Origin: Eubacteriales bacterium | GTDB taxonomy: Bacteria > Bacillota > Clostridia > Christensenellales > SZUA-584 | Assembly (NCBI GenBank): GCA_028711205.1 | Contig: JAQTSP010000128.1 | Span: 1 to 7,453, forward strand | DNA length: 7,453 nucleotides | Direction: 5' to 3' | Shown: in pieces, positions 6,621-7,453 of the stretch | Numbering within the stretch: position 1 is the first letter of the stretch | Layout: each line of letters starts with the position of its first letter | Made by a program: the position numbers and the translations under genes | The notes under the pieces: generated by a model | Seen by the model: the letters and a program-made list of their open reading frames with translations, nothing else | What the model was told of the DNA's origin: nothing | Databases searched by the model: none

Positions 6621-7453
6621 GTGCTAAGTAACAAAAACCTTAAAGAGATCTATAAGAATATGAGCCGTATGCGGTGTTTTGAGGAAGCCGCGTCAAGGCT
6701 TTATAAGGAAGGGCTTGTAACAGGATCACTGCACCCGTATATCGGCGAGGAAGCGATTGGCGCGACGGCGATGCAGCTTATGAAAAAAGGCGATATGTTT
6801 ACGAGTACGCACCGCGGATTAGGACACTGTGTTGCATGCGGCATGGATATAAACGCGATGATGGCCGAGCTTTTTGGCAAGGCGACAGGTATCGGCGGCG
6901 GCAAGGGCGGTTCAATGCACATGTTTGATCTGGAGAAGGGCAACCTTGGCACCAACGGCATCGTCGCAGGTGGAACGTCCATCGCCGTGGGTGCCGCGCT
7001 GACTGCGAAGGAACTAAAAAAGACGGACGCGGTGGTTTTCTGCTTCTTTGGCGAAGGCGCATCCAACGAAGGAGTCATACATGAAAGCATGAACCTGGCG
7101 GCGGTCTGGAAGATTCCGGTGATATTTGTTTGCGAAAACAACCTATATGAGGTGTTTACGACCGCGAAAGAGAGCTGTTCCGTACAGGATATCTCAGCGC
7201 GCGCCGCAGGCTATGGCATGCTAGGCGAGACGGTGGACGGCAACGATGTACTGGGCATCGAGCCGGCTTACAGGGCGGCTATCAAACGTGCCCGCGCGGG
7301 AGAGGGACCATCACTGATCGAGTGCAAGACGTACCGGTGGAGCGGTCATTGGCCGGGTGACGTGTATTCGTACGGCGGCTATCGTACGACTGAAGAGGTT
7401 GATGAATGGAAAGAGAAATGTCCGATTAAAAGGCTGAGCCGATATCTTGTGGA
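6621..7453 (+). CDS. Thiamine-diphosphate-dependent E1 component, alpha subunit (acetoin/pyruvate dehydrogenase type), 3' truncated
   Basis: The first 277 residues of an E1-alpha protein are present; family members are about 320-340 residues, so roughly 50 are missing. The family uses thiamine diphosphate to decarboxylate 2-oxoacids or to cleave acyloins such as acetoin, together with a beta subunit that should lie just downstream. Landmarks are HPYIGEEA (38-45), THRGLGH (63-69), MMAELFGKATG (80-90), KGGSMHMFD (95-103), the ThDP/Mg motif GEG-A (144-147) with 26 residues to NN (173-174), and ECKTYRW-GH (234-243) before YRT-EEVDEW. The motif has Glu145 where the family normally has Asp (GDG). 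GTG serves as start, 25 bases after the SDR-4 stop, so the gene is co-transcribed with the SDRs. The ECKTYRW-GH end resembles acetoin-type AcoA proteins. True substrate unknown. Confidence 0.9.
   Translation, partial: MLSNKNLKEIYKNMSRMRCFEEAASRLYKEGLVTGSLHPYIGEEAIGATAMQLMKKGDMFTSTHRGLGHCVACGMDINAMMAELFGKATGIGGGKGGSMHMFDLEKGNLGTNGIVAGGTSIAVGAALTAKELKKTDAVVFCFFGEGASNEGVIHESMNLAAVWKIPVIFVCENNLYEVFTTAKESCSVQDISARAAGYGMLGETVDGNDVLGIEPAYRAAIKRARAGEGPSLIECKTYRWSGHWPGDVYSYGGYRTTEEVDEWKEKCPIKRLSRYLV

Noticed and set aside
6621..7453. Higher GC in the E1-alpha gene than in the SDRs (33 of 60 bases at 6901-6960 against 24 of 60 at 5161-5220) as a sign of transfer
   Set aside because: Only a few 60-base samples were counted by hand, and glycine/alanine-rich E1 motifs raise GC on their own. 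A whole-genome codon comparison would be needed.

Overview
The window reads as a sugar uptake and catabolism locus in which every gene lies on the + strand. Near-consensus GGAGG-type ribosome binding sites sit ahead of almost every gene. The solute-binding protein is a lipoprotein with a Thr/Glu-rich tether, and base composition is moderate. Together these suggest a Gram-positive, Clostridia-like Firmicute, but this is inference from style and no taxonomic marker is present.

Transporter half (1-3060). The window opens inside a ribose/galactose-type ABC permease (2-337). Its stop overlaps the start of a two-domain sugar ABC ATPase (334-1857). A 45-base gap with a perfect 8-bp hairpin leads to the lipoprotein substrate-binding protein (1903-2991). 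A strong GC-rich stem-loop with a T-rich tail (3004-3055) closes this unit.

Catabolic half (3103 to the end). A small COG3254/DUF718 mutarotase, closest by eye to the L-fucose branch of that family, is followed by four consecutive short-chain dehydrogenases/reductases (SDRs) and the start of a thiamine-diphosphate E1-alpha (acetoin/pyruvate dehydrogenase type) that runs off the window. Gaps are 14-63 bases, each with a ribosome binding site, so this is one apparent operon.

How the genes fit together (inference). The ABC system imports a monosaccharide, perhaps L-fucose or a related 6-deoxy or C1-reactive sugar. The mutarotase supplies the right anomer and one or more NAD(P)-linked SDRs oxidise or reduce it and later intermediates. 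The TPP-dependent E1 would then cleave or decarboxylate a resulting keto compound. No kinase, isomerase, aldolase, dehydratase or lactonase is visible, so the pathway cannot be closed from this window.

The main surprises are in the SDR array. The first SDR carries a single-base frameshift that can be placed within a few bases. The third is an intact ORF that has lost both the first glycine of the cofactor loop and the NNAG motif while keeping its catalytic Tyr and Lys. The fourth has Ala where the catalytic Ser is expected. Only the second looks fully canonical. I see no CRISPR array, tRNA, rRNA, insertion sequence or phage gene, and no gene-free stretch longer than about 110 bases.
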